Shown: positions 52,858 to 61,736, numbered from the stretch's first letter. The stretch: 64,000 bases of DNA from Bacteroidales bacterium (GCA_017550655.1 JAFZOK010000039.1:1-64000); one strand, 5' to 3'. Numbers and translations are program-made. The notes: generated by a model from the letters alone, not told the origin.

Positions 52858-54183
52858 ATGGAACTGATAGACGACAGCATTAACGATTATCCTATAGACT
52901 TCAACGAGTCTAACAACATCATCAAGGTCATAGGAGTAGGAGGCGGCGGATGCAACGTAGTCCAGGAAATCTACAAGCAGGGCATCAGCAATGTGGACCT
53001 GATGATATGCAACACGGACAAGCAGTCTCTGGACAACAACCGCGTGGACGAGAAGATTGTGCTCGGACCTAAAACAGCCCGTTCCCTGGGTGCCGGATGC
53101 GACCCCAAGAAAGGAAGGGAAGCGGCTCTGCAAAGCAAGGATGAAATCACCAAGGCAATACCGGACAGAATCGAGATGGTCTTTGTAACCGCCTGCCTTG
53201 GAGGAGGTACCGGAACCGGTGCCGCCCCTGTCATCGCTGAGATTGCCAAAAACAAGGGCAAGCTTGTGGTGGGAGTGGTAACCATTCCGTTCAGAGATGA
53301 GGGAAAGGCCTTCATGACACGTGCAATGGATGGTCTGAGAGACCTCCGCCAGTATGTGGACAGCCTTCTGATCATAGATAACCAGAAGATTTACGAGTCC
53401 TTCGGAGACCAGAATATGATGGAAGCCTTCAAGAGGCCGAATGAAGTGCTGGTAACCGCCGTAAAGAGCATCTCGGAAATCATCACCAAGGACGGAGAGA
53501 TAAACGTCGATATGAACGACGTGAGGATGGTGGTGGAAAACAGCGGAATGACCACTATGGGCATCGGCGAGGCGGAAGGAGAAGGCAAGGCCCAGCAGGC
53601 TGTGGAGAAAGCGTTCGAGTCCCCTCTTCTGAACGACTGCGACCTGAAGACTTCTTCCGGACTGCTCATCAATATCGAATGCTCCGGAGAGAACTTCACT
53701 ATGGCAGAGTTCAAGCAGGCCCTGGAAGCCGTCAAGAGCTTCACCGGCCAGCCTCTCAAATACAAGCGCGGACTCGTTTATGATCCTAACCTCGGCAACA
53801 AGGTAAGGGTAACGGTGGTTGCCACCGGATTCGACGTCCTCAACCTTCCGGACGTGGACGGACGCAACATCGTTATCCCGGGACGGGCCGGAGAAACCTC
53901 ATACCGCCCGGACCCTATCCGTCCAAAGAACCAGGACGAGGCCAAAATGCCTCCTGTTCTGGAATTCGGCCCTACAAAGAGGGTTGCCGGCACCAAGCCT
54001 GTCCTTGTAACTGACGACGACAACGAGATCATCCAGCTGGAAAGCGTCCCTGCCTACGAGCGCAAGAACCGCAAGAACAGCCCCGGCATCACCACCAACA
54101 ACATAACGCTCTCCGTTACAGAAATCGGAGACAAGCCATCACTTACCACAAACAACAGATACCTGCACCAGACTCAGGACTAA
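52858..54183 (+). CDS. ftsZ: Cell division protein FtsZ
   Basis: 441 residues, tubulin-like GTPase. GVGGGGCNVV for the base, tubulin signature GGGTGTGAAPVIAE near residue 115, and NVDMNDVRMV in the T7 region. A linker of about 80 residues ends in NNRYLHQTQD, which resembles the C-terminal binding motif of Bacteroidota FtsZ rather than the proteobacterial form. Forms the Z-ring. 18 bases after ftsA. Confidence 0.97.
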   Translation: MELIDDSINDYPIDFNESNNIIKVIGVGGGGCNVVQEIYKQGISNVDLMICNTDKQSLDNNRVDEKIVLGPKTARSLGAGCDPKKGREAALQSKDEITKAIPDRIEMVFVTACLGGGTGTGAAPVIAEIAKNKGKLVVGVVTIPFRDEGKAFMTRAMDGLRDLRQYVDSLLIIDNQKIYESFGDQNMMEAFKRPNEVLVTAVKSISEIITKDGEINVDMNDVRMVVENSGMTTMGIGEAEGEGKAQQAVEKAFESPLLNDCDLKTSSGLLINIECSGENFTMAEFKQALEAVKSFTGQPLKYKRGLVYDPNLGNKVRVTVVATGFDVLNLPDVDGRNIVIPGRAGETSYRPDPIRPKNQDEAKMPPVLEFGPTKRVAGTKPVLVTDDDNEIIQLESVPAYERKNRKNSPGITTNNITLSVTEIGDKPSLTTNNRYLHQTQD

Positions 54184-54198
54184 ACAGAAACATCAGAT

Positions 54199-55890
54199 AT
54201 GGCAAGACAGACAAGAGTAAGGTTTGCACCGAGTCCTACCGGCCCCCTTCACATGGGAGGAGTAAGGACCGCGCTCTACAACTACCTGTACGCAAAGCAG
54301 AATGGAGGAAAGTTCATATTAAGAATAGAGGATACTGATTCTCAGCGATTTGTACCTGGAGCCGAGGACTACATACTGGAATCTCTGGCCTGGTGCGGCA
54401 TAATGCCCGACGAGGGTATTGTCCAGGCAACCGGAACAGACGGACAGCCGGCTGTTGACGCAAACGGCAATCCCGTTTACACTATAGCTTCAGAAAAGAG
54501 CGAGAAAAACCCTCACGCCCCGTACCGCCAGAGCGAGCGCAAGCCTCTCTACCGCCAGTATGCCGAGCAGCTCATAGCAAACGGCTATGCCTACTATGCC
54601 TTTGACTCTGCAGAGGAACTCTCCAGGCTAAGGGCAGAAGCGGAAGCCAACAAGCAGACTTTCATTTACAACTACGAGAGCCGCAAGACGCTGAAAAACT
54701 CCCTCACCCTCCCGGCAGACGAAGTCAAGAGGCTCATCGAGAACACAGACACCTGGACCATCCGCTTCAAGATTCCGGAAGGCCAGACCGTCAAGATGAA
54801 CGACCTCATCCGCGGAGAGATGGAAGTAGAGACCAACACCCTGGACGACAAGGTATTGTGGAAGGCAGCGGACCAGCTCCCGACCTATCATCTTGCCAAC
54901 ATTGTGGATGACCACCTGATGGAAATCACGGAGGTAATCCGCGGAGCAGAGTGGCTTCCAAGCCTCCCTCTCCACTACCTTCTCTACAAGGCGTTCGGCT
55001 GGGAAGACACCATGCCGAGATTCGCCCACCTGAGCCTTCTGCTCAAGCCGGACGGCAAGGGCAAGCTCAGCAAGAGAGACGGAGACCGCCTGGGATTCCC
55101 TGTATTCCCGCTCAAGTGGACCAACCCGGAAACCGGAGAAATATCAAGAGGTTACCGCGAGGACGGCTATTATCCTGAAGCCTTCGTCAACCTGCTTGCC
55201 CTGCTGGGCTGGAACCCCGGCACCGAGCAGGAACTCTTCACCCTGGAAGAGCTCGTTCCGGCCTTCAGCCTGGAAAGGGTAATCAAGTCCGGAGCCAAGT
55301 TCAACGTGGAAAAGGCAAAGTGGTTCAACGAGCAGTACCTCCGCCGCCGCACCCCGCAGCAGCTTGCCGCCGAGTTCCGCCCTATGCTCCGCGATGCCCT
55401 CACCGCCACCACCTCATACGCAAACACTGCAACCGTCACCCAAGACTTAAAGTTTTCAGATAAATACCTTGCAGAGGTATGCGCACTAATCAAGGAAAGA
55501 GCCCACTTCGCCAACGAGTTCTGGGATATCAGCAAAGCCCTCTTCACCGCCCCTGCCGCCTACGACGAGGCAGACGTCAAGAAGTTCTGCACCCCGGACA
55601 ACCTCAGCCATGCTGAAGAACTCCACACCCTCATCGCCGAGAACAGCTTCCCAACCTTCACGGATGAAGAGACGTCAGAAACTTACAAGACTGAATGCTG
55701 CGAGAAGATTGAGGAACTCCTGACAGGATACATCAAGGCAAAGGAATGGAAGATGGGCCAGGTGATGAACACCCTGAGACTGTTCTTTACGGGCAACACC
55801 CGCGGACTCGGAATCTCCGATATCATTTACTTCATCGGAAAGGAGGAAACCCTCTACCGCATCCGTAAAGGCCTGGATTCTATAAAATAA
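54199..55890 (+). CDS. gltX: Glutamyl-tRNA synthetase
   Basis: 563 residues, class I synthetase. The HIGH motif is PLHMGG (16-21) and the KMSKS motif KLSKRD (near 289-294). ELFTLEELVPAFSLERV and NVEKAKWFNEQYLR mark the anticodon-binding half. It charges tRNA-Glu with glutamate. It starts 15 bases after ftsZ without an intervening terminator and may be read from the dcw transcript. Its last 11 bases overlap the convergent GNAT gene. Confidence 0.96.
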   Translation: MARQTRVRFAPSPTGPLHMGGVRTALYNYLYAKQNGGKFILRIEDTDSQRFVPGAEDYILESLAWCGIMPDEGIVQATGTDGQPAVDANGNPVYTIASEKSEKNPHAPYRQSERKPLYRQYAEQLIANGYAYYAFDSAEELSRLRAEAEANKQTFIYNYESRKTLKNSLTLPADEVKRLIENTDTWTIRFKIPEGQTVKMNDLIRGEMEVETNTLDDKVLWKAADQLPTYHLANIVDDHLMEITEVIRGAEWLPSLPLHYLLYKAFGWEDTMPRFAHLSLLLKPDGKGKLSKRDGDRLGFPVFPLKWTNPETGEISRGYREDGYYPEAFVNLLALLGWNPGTEQELFTLEELVPAFSLERVIKSGAKFNVEKAKWFNEQYLRRRTPQQLAAEFRPMLRDALTATTSYANTATVTQDLKFSDKYLAEVCALIKERAHFANEFWDISKALFTAPAAYDEADVKKFCTPDNLSHAEELHTLIAENSFPTFTDEETSETYKTECCEKIEELLTGYIKAKEWKMGQVMNTLRLFFTGNTRGLGISDIIYFIGKEETLYRIRKGLDSIK

Positions 55891-56419
55891 CTTCCATCGT
55901 AGTTTGCTGAACCCCCATCCCCATCTTCTCGTAGAAGGTACGGGCGCCGGGGTTCTTTTCCCATACGTGAAGGGTCACGTTGTGGCATCCTATGCTGCGG
56001 GCATAATCTAAAGTGTAATCGTAGAGAATTTTCCCCACTCCTTTTCCGCGGGCGGATTCGTCTACGCACAGGTCGTCTATGTATAGAGTCTTGTGGTCGA
56101 AGATGCACTTCGCGCCCTTGGTTTCCTGAATTATGCAGAACACATAGCCAAGAACTCTCTCCGAAATGTCTGTCTTACTTTTAGCATCTTCACTGCTATA
56201 TCGCTCTACAGCCACGAACACGGGAGTGCGGTCGCTGAGGAAAATCTCCAGAAGCTGCTCATCGGTATACTTCTTCTCTCCGGGCTTGAAGATATCCGGC
56301 CGCCCTACCCTGTGGAGATCCTCCACCTGGTACAGCAGCTTGTTTACAATCTCAAGGTCCGAGGCGTTTGCACAGCGTACAATAATTTCATCCGGGGTAT
56401 TCTGCATAAAAATCTTCAT
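55880..56419 (-). CDS. GNAT-family N-acetyltransferase
   Basis: 179 residues. The acetyl-CoA binding motif A is VDESARGKGVGKILYDY with QxxGxG/A form, followed by ARSIGCHNVTLHVWEKNPGARTFYEKMGM, the typical GNAT C-terminus. Substrate unknown. A -7 box (TAACTTTG) lies 16 bases upstream. Convergent with gltX. Confidence 0.88.
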   Translation of the reverse strand: MKIFMQNTPDEIIVRCANASDLEIVNKLLYQVEDLHRVGRPDIFKPGEKKYTDEQLLEIFLSDRTPVFVAVERYSSEDAKSKTDISERVLGYVFCIIQETKGAKCIFDHKTLYIDDLCVDESARGKGVGKILYDYTLDYARSIGCHNVTLHVWEKNPGARTFYEKMGMGVQQTTMEVIL

Positions 56420-56435
56420 TTAACCGTTGTAAGTA

Positions 56436-56443
56436 CAAAGTTA
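56436..56443 (-). promoter_or_regulatory. -7 element upstream of the GNAT gene
   Basis: TAACTTTG on the minus strand, 16 bases before the ATG at 56419. Confidence 0.45.
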
Positions 56444-56500
56444 ACGGAAAAAAGGATGCAGGCTCGTGAATAATGTGCATAAAAAGAGTTGAACTGAACG

Positions 56501-56530
56501 GTTTTTGCAGTAAATTGCATACGCAAAAAC
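56501..56530 (+). other. Inverted repeat in the leader of the secreted amphipathic protein gene
   Basis: GTTTTTGC at 56501-56508 and GCAAAAAC at 56523-56530, a perfect 8-bp inverted repeat with a 14-base loop, 9 bases before the ATG at 56539. It could be an operator or an mRNA hairpin masking the start. Confidence 0.4.
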
Positions 56531-56538
56531 CCGCTGCA

Positions 56539-57369
56539 ATGAAAAGGACAATCATTTTACTGGCGGCCGCATTGCTTGCAGCTACGAGCATCTCCGCCCA
56601 AAGGACAATCAAGAACGTCAAGTTCGGAACCTACTCTCTCAACACCACTGAGGAGAACTTTGTAAAGAAACTGGAAAAGGCCGGCTGGAAAGCCGTGGAG
56701 GCAGACAAGACCACACTCCAGGGAAAAATAAACGGAATAGACGTAACCGCCACCATCATTCCTGACAAGGAAAGGGAAACAGTGGGGAAAATCATTCTGT
56801 TCACCGATGCCAACGCCACCCTCAACCCAACTCACTATCAGGTCATAAAGAGCTGGCTGGAAGAAACCTACGGCAAGCCAACCGTCAACGACCTCAAAGA
56901 CGATGACGGGGACATTTCCTGCTATTGGGGCAGCTTCAAGGGCGGAGACAGGGACCTCCAGAAAAACAACATCTGCATCACCACGGCAGACGGAGAGGTA
57001 ACCGTTGCCACCCTCATAAACCGTGAAAACGCACTCGACGCCACGATGAACAACATCGGCGACGCAGTGGAGAGCTTTGGAGACAAGGTTAACCGCACCG
57101 GTAAGAAAGCCAAGGAAAAGGGCAAGGAAATAAAGGAGAAGGTCAAGGATAAAGCTGAACAGATCGGAGAAAAGATCACCGGCAAGGCGGAAGACACCGC
57201 AGACTGGGTTGCAGACGGAGCCGAAGGCGTCTGGGACAAGACCAAGGAATCCACCGGCAACCTGGGCAAAAAGGCAAAGAGAATTGCCAAGAGCGCAGCC
57301 AATGGAGCCAAATCCGCCTGGCGTGGCGTAAAGAACGCCGTCAAGAAGACAGACAAGGCTACTGAATAG
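56539..57369 (+). CDS. Secreted protein with amphipathic Lys/Glu/Ala-rich C-terminal half
   Basis: 276 residues from the ATG at 56539, which opens a signal peptide ending SISAQ; the upstream in-frame ATG at 56473 would put 22 residues before it. Residues 20-165 form a compact domain (FGTYSLNTTEENFVKKLEKAGWKAVEAD, ITVATLINREN). Residues about 180-276 are repeated amphipathic helices of GKEIKEKVKDKAEQIGEKIT type, like YtxH or LEA-type stress proteins. Function unknown. A lipoprotein phosphatase gene follows 18 bases later. Confidence 0.7.
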   Translation: MKRTIILLAAALLAATSISAQRTIKNVKFGTYSLNTTEENFVKKLEKAGWKAVEADKTTLQGKINGIDVTATIIPDKERETVGKIILFTDANATLNPTHYQVIKSWLEETYGKPTVNDLKDDDGDISCYWGSFKGGDRDLQKNNICITTADGEVTVATLINRENALDATMNNIGDAVESFGDKVNRTGKKAKEKGKEIKEKVKDKAEQIGEKITGKAEDTADWVADGAEGVWDKTKESTGNLGKKAKRIAKSAANGAKSAWRGVKNAVKKTDKATE

Positions 57370-57387
57370 CGGAACAACCGGAAGTAT

Positions 57388-58224
57388 ATGCCAAAACGCA
57401 TTGCAGCGGCCGTTTTTGCCCTTATCCTCACACTCGCGGGTTGTTCTCCCAAGATTACTACAAAAGCCCGGCAAATCGCTGAGGCAAACACTACACGCTA
57501 TGTTCCCGCAGCAGACATCAACAATTTCAAGTACGACACAATCCCCCAGTGGCTGATTCCACTGGATTCTCTTTATATAGCAGACAGTCTCCCTGATTCG
57601 GCAATCTTGCTTCCGCCTCCGCCACCGTCAGACACCACAAATACCGAATTCAAAGAAGATCTTGCCCAGTGGGAATGGGGTAAAAGCATTCGTCCCACAG
57701 AAAGAGGCCGCCAGGCCAGCCAGGAATCCCTTTTCGGCATAGTGAGAATGTGTACCATATACTCGGAAGTCTTCGGATTCGTCATCCATCCGGAAACAAC
57801 CCCCGCCATTTACCGCTTTATGCTCTATGCCGGAGAAACAGGATATGCCGCCACTGCAAACGCCAAGAAAAAGTACATGCGCCGCCGTCCGTTTGACCTT
57901 ATGGGAGAGGAAGTCTGGGGAGAGTTTGACTATGACGCTCTCCGCGAGGATGGCAGCTACCCTTCCGGCCACACGGCCCTCGGCCTGGCCACAGCGTTAG
58001 CTCTTGCGCAAGTGGCACCTGAGATTTCAGAAAAGATTCTTGAACGCGGTTACCAATACGGCGAAAGCCGGGTAATTGTTGGTGCCCACTGGCAAAGCGA
58101 TGTAAACGCCGGCTACAAGGTTGCCCAGGCCGCCTTTAACGCAATGCAGAGCAGCCCCCGCTACCAGCAGCACCTTGCCGCCGCCCGCAAGGAATACCAC
58201 CTCCTCAAACAACAGCAAAAATAA
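57388..58224 (+). CDS. Class A acid phosphatase (PAP2 superfamily) lipoprotein
   Basis: 278 residues. Lipobox at Cys19 (TLAGC). The three-part PAP2 phosphatase signature is complete: KKYMRRRPF, then SYPSGHT, then SRVIVGAHWQSD, containing the catalytic and phosphate-binding His, Arg and Lys. Class A non-specific acid phosphatases of this form (PhoN-like) remove phosphate from nucleotides and sugar phosphates in the periplasm. A Pro-rich stretch (PPPPPP) precedes the catalytic domain. Confidence 0.9.
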   Translation: MPKRIAAAVFALILTLAGCSPKITTKARQIAEANTTRYVPAADINNFKYDTIPQWLIPLDSLYIADSLPDSAILLPPPPPSDTTNTEFKEDLAQWEWGKSIRPTERGRQASQESLFGIVRMCTIYSEVFGFVIHPETTPAIYRFMLYAGETGYAATANAKKKYMRRRPFDLMGEEVWGEFDYDALREDGSYPSGHTALGLATALALAQVAPEISEKILERGYQYGESRVIVGAHWQSDVNAGYKVAQAAFNAMQSSPRYQQHLAAARKEYHLLKQQQK

Positions 58225-58234
58225 AGCAGGAAAA

Positions 58235-58699
58235 CTATTCCGGATCAATGTATTTCTCAGCGATCTGGATTGCGTAACGAACACAGTTATCGCACGAGCA
58301 GAGAACTTTCTTTGTCTGAACTCCCTTGATATCAGCGCATCGCAGAGCCCCTACTTTCTCTTTGAACTCCGCGCATAAGCGCCTTGTTTTCAAAACCGTA
58401 GGCACGGCAGGCCGAGATTCCCCGTCATCAGAAGCGGCACCATTCCCGTTCAGCAATCCCACCACCATTCCAGCACCCACAAGTGCCCCGCAGGTAGCAT
58501 CCATACCTCCCATTCCAGCACCAAATCCGGAACCCAGAGCCATCAGCGCATCCTCAAGCCCCTCCTCCTGAAACAACCCCGCTGCACCCTCAGCACTCCA
58601 CTTCAGCCCAATCTCCGGAGCAAATGCAAGCAACACCGCCTGGCAACAATTGCACCCCAGCTGATGCTTCCTTTCAACCGCCAAATCACATCTTTCCAT
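58235..58699 (-). CDS. C_GCAxxG_C_C family protein
   Basis: 154 residues from MERCDLAV. It matches the C_GCAxxG_C_C (redox-type, probable metal-binding) family: CNCCQAVLLAFAPE near the N-terminus, GSGFGAGMGGMDATCGALVGAGMVVG in the middle, and RRLCAEF and CSCDNCVRYA for the C-terminal cysteines. Function unknown; cytoplasmic. A start 12 bases upstream (58711) is possible. Convergent with the phosphatase gene (10-base gap). Confidence 0.82.
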   Translation of the reverse strand: MERCDLAVERKHQLGCNCCQAVLLAFAPEIGLKWSAEGAAGLFQEEGLEDALMALGSGFGAGMGGMDATCGALVGAGMVVGLLNGNGAASDDGESRPAVPTVLKTRRLCAEFKEKVGALRCADIKGVQTKKVLCSCDNCVRYAIQIAEKYIDPE

Positions 58700-58732
58700 A
58701 CAAAAAACCATATTACAAAACGAACACAGAAA

Positions 58733-59059
58733 TCAGATAATCAGAATAACCACAGTCCCAAACACTCCGATGGTGATCCTCTTGCTGTAGCCCAGCACCT
58801 GCACTTTCCCAACACTGTAAATCCAGCGGTTCTTCACCACAAAGCAACCGTCCAGCAACAGGTCAGTAACCTTGTCCCCGGCATAAGCACCGATCTTCTC
58901 CATTGTCTTGTTTCCCTCTGTCAGACTTGAAACCCCGCCAGCCAGAAACGACAGATTCTCCTTCATCATTTCCCGATGCGCCTGCTCATCCGGACAAGTC
59001 CAGACCGCCAGCCCCACCAGTGCCGCCAAAACCAAAATCCAAGCAACCGTCTTTTTCAT
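58733..59059 (-). CDS. Small membrane-anchored protein, DUF4359-like
   Basis: 108 residues. An N-terminal hydrophobic segment (residues 4-20), an acidic helical middle (QAHREMMKENLSFL), then a strand-rich end, CFVVKNRWIYSVGKVQVLG and KRITIGVFGTVVI. The arrangement resembles DUF4359 as I remember it; I am not sure. It lies 8 bases from the 2H phosphoesterase gene on the same strand. Confidence 0.6.
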   Translation of the reverse strand: MKKTVAWILVLAALVGLAVWTCPDEQAHREMMKENLSFLAGGVSSLTEGNKTMEKIGAYAGDKVTDLLLDGCFVVKNRWIYSVGKVQVLGYSKRITIGVFGTVVILII

Positions 59060-59067
59060 AACCGAAA

Positions 59068-59622
59068 CTATTTCACCATAAGCTTTGTTTCATAAATCGT
59101 CCTGCCTCGGAACTCCCTATAATCAACATCTGTCAGCGCAAGTGTAAAAGCCGGAACCTCAACTGACGCCACCATTCTCTTCAAGTCCCCCAGCCCAACC
59201 CTGGCCTCTCTTCCCACCCTTCCCAGAGTCACGTGCAGCTTGAACTCCGACTCAATCACGCACCCCATCTTTTCCATATCCTCCCTGATTCTTTTCGTCA
59301 GAGTCAGAAAACTCTCTGGCACATTATTGGCAGTCAAATAGATAACACCTCCACCTGAACGCTTCCCGAATACACCCACCTTGTCAAATGTCAGCACCGG
59401 AGCCGGGAACCCCTTCAAATGCCTCTCCAGCATCGGCCTCAGATCAACCCCAACCGGCGTTTCATCCAAAAACGCTATGGTAATGTGATGGAACCCATTC
59501 TGCCACTTGACCGATCCTCTTCCTAAAACACCCGGCAACGCATCATCCACCACATCCCTCAGCTCAGCAAACCAGCCCGCATTCATCCTCAGCGGAACCC
59601 GTATCTCCAAATATGATTGCAT
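59068..59622 (-). CDS. 2H phosphoesterase / 2'-5' RNA ligase-like protein
   Basis: 184 residues with the two HxT/S motifs of the 2H superfamily: HHITIAF (His46-x-Thr48) and KLHVTLGRV (about 129-137), in the right order and spacing. Also YLEIRVPL at the start and TDVDYREF near the end. Bacterial members (ThpR and relatives) hydrolyse cyclic phosphodiesters; the substrate here is unknown. It leads a unit with the small membrane protein. Confidence 0.82.
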   Translation of the reverse strand: MQSYLEIRVPLRMNAGWFAELRDVVDDALPGVLGRGSVKWQNGFHHITIAFLDETPVGVDLRPMLERHLKGFPAPVLTFDKVGVFGKRSGGGVIYLTANNVPESFLTLTKRIREDMEKMGCVIESEFKLHVTLGRVGREARVGLGDLKRMVASVEVPAFTLALTDVDYREFRGRTIYETKLMVK

Positions 59623-59647
59623 AATACTTATACTCAGCGATAAAGAC

Positions 59648-61522
59648 CTATGCCTTTGGATTCATCAAAGACTTGAAATACTCTCGCAGAACTTCATCCT
59701 CACAAAAGACATAGCAACCCTTTTGGCCTCTTGTCAAAAGGGTCTTGTATGTGTTTAAAATAAGGCGATGCGCTTCATTGTCGGAAGAATTTCGAATTCC
59801 TGAAGACTTGTCATCCTTAGAAATAGCCTCCTTGACGGTTTTTACTTTTCCCGACGTTTTATCAAATATCAAATCCTTACCTATCAGAACTCCCACGTAG
59901 TCAAACTCCAATCCTTGGGCAGTATGGATACAACCTACTTGCTCAAATGAATTAGGATTGATTGCCCAGATGTTATCGTTTTCAAGGTTCCATTTAGCTT
60001 TAAAGTCATCACCAATCACAATATCATACTCTCCCCTATGAAACTTCACATCCCAATCATAACAATAACCGGCCACCATTCTGGCCTTATTGTTTATCTC
60101 GTTTTTCTTTCTGAGAGCTTCTCGCATCTCAGCAGGGTTGTCAAAGATTTTGAAATCGTAATTCAACTCAGTCAAGTTCACTGAAATTGTTTCTTCGCCT
60201 CGCTGTAAAAGATTATCAACAAATTGAATATAGGCATCGCTTCCATTGCATCTGAACTGAGAAACCAGCTTGGTTTCCTTATTCATGACCAATCTGGAAT
60301 TAAGGGCAACACACCACTTCTTAATTTCTTCTACAGAGCCAATATCTTTAGTTGTTACAGCCTGATCTTCGTCTAGCAAAAAGATGGAAAGCAAGGACGA
60401 CTGTATACACTCTTTTACCTGATTCTCGCCACCCCAATCGCGATACATCTGTTTAACAAGGCGATGAGCCTCATCGACGATTAAACAATCATACATTTTT
60501 GCGGGACAATTGGAGAGCCCGAATGGAGATCTGAACAATGATTTAATTTCAACAGCTGTTTTTGCTTTTCCATTTGAGAGTAAAGTCAAGAACGCATTGC
60601 GGGGAGCGCTGTTCTTTGTAACATAACTTGCGTTATACCCAGACTTTATGAACGACATTAACAGATTGACCGCCAATACTGATTTGCCCGTTCCTGGTCC
60701 CCCTTGAATAACAATTGTTCTTCTCTTTTTGTCTGCTTGGCACTGTGACATAACCTTAAGGCACATGTCATAGCAAACTACCTGTTCGTCGAGCAGAAGA
60801 AATTCATCATTACCCTTAACCATAGATACCAATGAATCCTGCAAAGATTTTGAAGGTCGTATTCTACCCTGATCTATCAAATACAGTAGATCTCCTCGTG
60901 AAGACTTTTTCCTGACAAACTTTTTGATGAAGTCGGAAAAAGCAACAACGTCAGTTTTGATAAAGAACGGTGCTTCTTCATACCATTCTTTATATATTGG
61001 ATTTGAAAGGGTTGAACGATATTCCGGCAAGTAATTATGCAAATATGCACATGGAACCAAACTTATGCTTTGATCTGAGACAACTTGGGAATAGTTGCTT
61101 ATAAAACGGGCATATGAATAAGCCTGATACGACGGATGACAAACAATGCGATTATCTTTAGCGACAAAGGTCCTGACACTATACCGCATTTCATCATCAA
61201 CAACTTCTGCTTTTTCCCATTGTTTCAGTTCTACAATAACTATATGATTCCTATCACTTTCATCTGCACCAGAAATGATAAAATCAACGCGTTTGGAGGT
61301 TAGAGGAATATTGTACTCTATTGCAATCTGCACATTATCATCAATCTCCTTACAATCAACGACATTTCGCATAAACTGCATCGAGTTATGCCAAGAAATA
61401 TACTCTCTAGAATGGCCAGCATTTAACCCATGCCGATAGATTTCCTCAAGAATTTTGTCCTCAATCATGCTAAGCCTTACATCCTCAACAAACTGATGCT
61501 TCGTGTTATTGTAAACAATCAT
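59648..61522 (-). CDS. PD-(D/E)XK nuclease fused to SF1 helicase (DUF2075/Schlafen-group-3-like)
   Basis: 624 residues. N-terminal nuclease-like domain with Glu69, Asp80 (SKRVDFII) and Glu98-x-Lys100 (IVIVELKQWEKAE), the full PD-(D/E)XK pattern. Helicase: Walker A QGGPGTGKS with Lys near 280, Walker B CLIVDEAHRL near 350, SQFRCNGSDAY, IHTAQGLEFDYVGVLIGKDL and LLTRGQKGCYVFC. This is the DUF2075-type helicase fold, found with various nucleases in accessory and defence loci. DNA is AT-richer than its neighbours. Start chosen at MIVYNNTKH; its ATG overlaps the stop of a tiny upstream frame. Confidence 0.85.
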   Translation of the reverse strand: MIVYNNTKHQFVEDVRLSMIEDKILEEIYRHGLNAGHSREYISWHNSMQFMRNVVDCKEIDDNVQIAIEYNIPLTSKRVDFIISGADESDRNHIVIVELKQWEKAEVVDDEMRYSVRTFVAKDNRIVCHPSYQAYSYARFISNYSQVVSDQSISLVPCAYLHNYLPEYRSTLSNPIYKEWYEEAPFFIKTDVVAFSDFIKKFVRKKSSRGDLLYLIDQGRIRPSKSLQDSLVSMVKGNDEFLLLDEQVVCYDMCLKVMSQCQADKKRRTIVIQGGPGTGKSVLAVNLLMSFIKSGYNASYVTKNSAPRNAFLTLLSNGKAKTAVEIKSLFRSPFGLSNCPAKMYDCLIVDEAHRLVKQMYRDWGGENQVKECIQSSLLSIFLLDEDQAVTTKDIGSVEEIKKWCVALNSRLVMNKETKLVSQFRCNGSDAYIQFVDNLLQRGEETISVNLTELNYDFKIFDNPAEMREALRKKNEINNKARMVAGYCYDWDVKFHRGEYDIVIGDDFKAKWNLENDNIWAINPNSFEQVGCIHTAQGLEFDYVGVLIGKDLIFDKTSGKVKTVKEAISKDDKSSGIRNSSDNEAHRLILNTYKTLLTRGQKGCYVFCEDEVLREYFKSLMNPKA

Positions 61523-61629
61523 AATACTGGCTTGCTGTTTCCTAAAGAAGAGAAATCAGTTAATTCTTTTGCTAATCTTAAGAATACTTGTGCGTTTTCT
61601 GGAATTGTTCCTTGCTGGAGAACATTCAA
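61519..61629 (-). CDS. Tiny ORF or gene remnant coupled to the helicase start
   Basis: On the minus strand a frame ends in TGA that overlaps the helicase ATG (ATGA). Its last 36 codons read protein-like: LQQGTIPENAQVFLRLAKEL then TDFSSLGNSKPVL. No ATG is in frame; the TTG at 61629 lies inside a TAAATTTG box. The frame can be followed 10 codons further only into a terminator hairpin. Either it is the 3' remnant of a former operon partner of the helicase, or a real short gene with an unusual start. Family unknown. Confidence 0.35.
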   Translation of the reverse strand: MNVLQQGTIPENAQVFLRLAKELTDFSSLGNSKPVL

Positions 61630-61634
61630 ATTTA
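61627..61634 (-). promoter_or_regulatory. -7 element upstream of the helicase
   Basis: TAAATTTG on the minus strand, about 105 bases before the helicase ATG, directly after the terminator of the small gene. No TTTG at -33 (TTTT runs only). Confidence 0.45.
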
Positions 61635-61653
61635 CTAAAAAAAGAGAATAAAA

Positions 61654-61687
61654 GAAAACCACCTGGTTGGGATGCCCGGGTGGTTTC
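61654..61687 (-). terminator. Terminator of the 24-codon gene
   Basis: On the minus strand GAAACCACCCGG / CCAGGTGGTTTTC with one G-T pair, followed by TTTTATTCTCTTTTTTT. About 50 bases after the 24-codon ORF. Confidence 0.75.
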
Positions 61688-61736
61688 AAGAATGGGAGAG
61701 GAAGAATAACGCGGATGCTTTTTTTGCTTAGATTAT

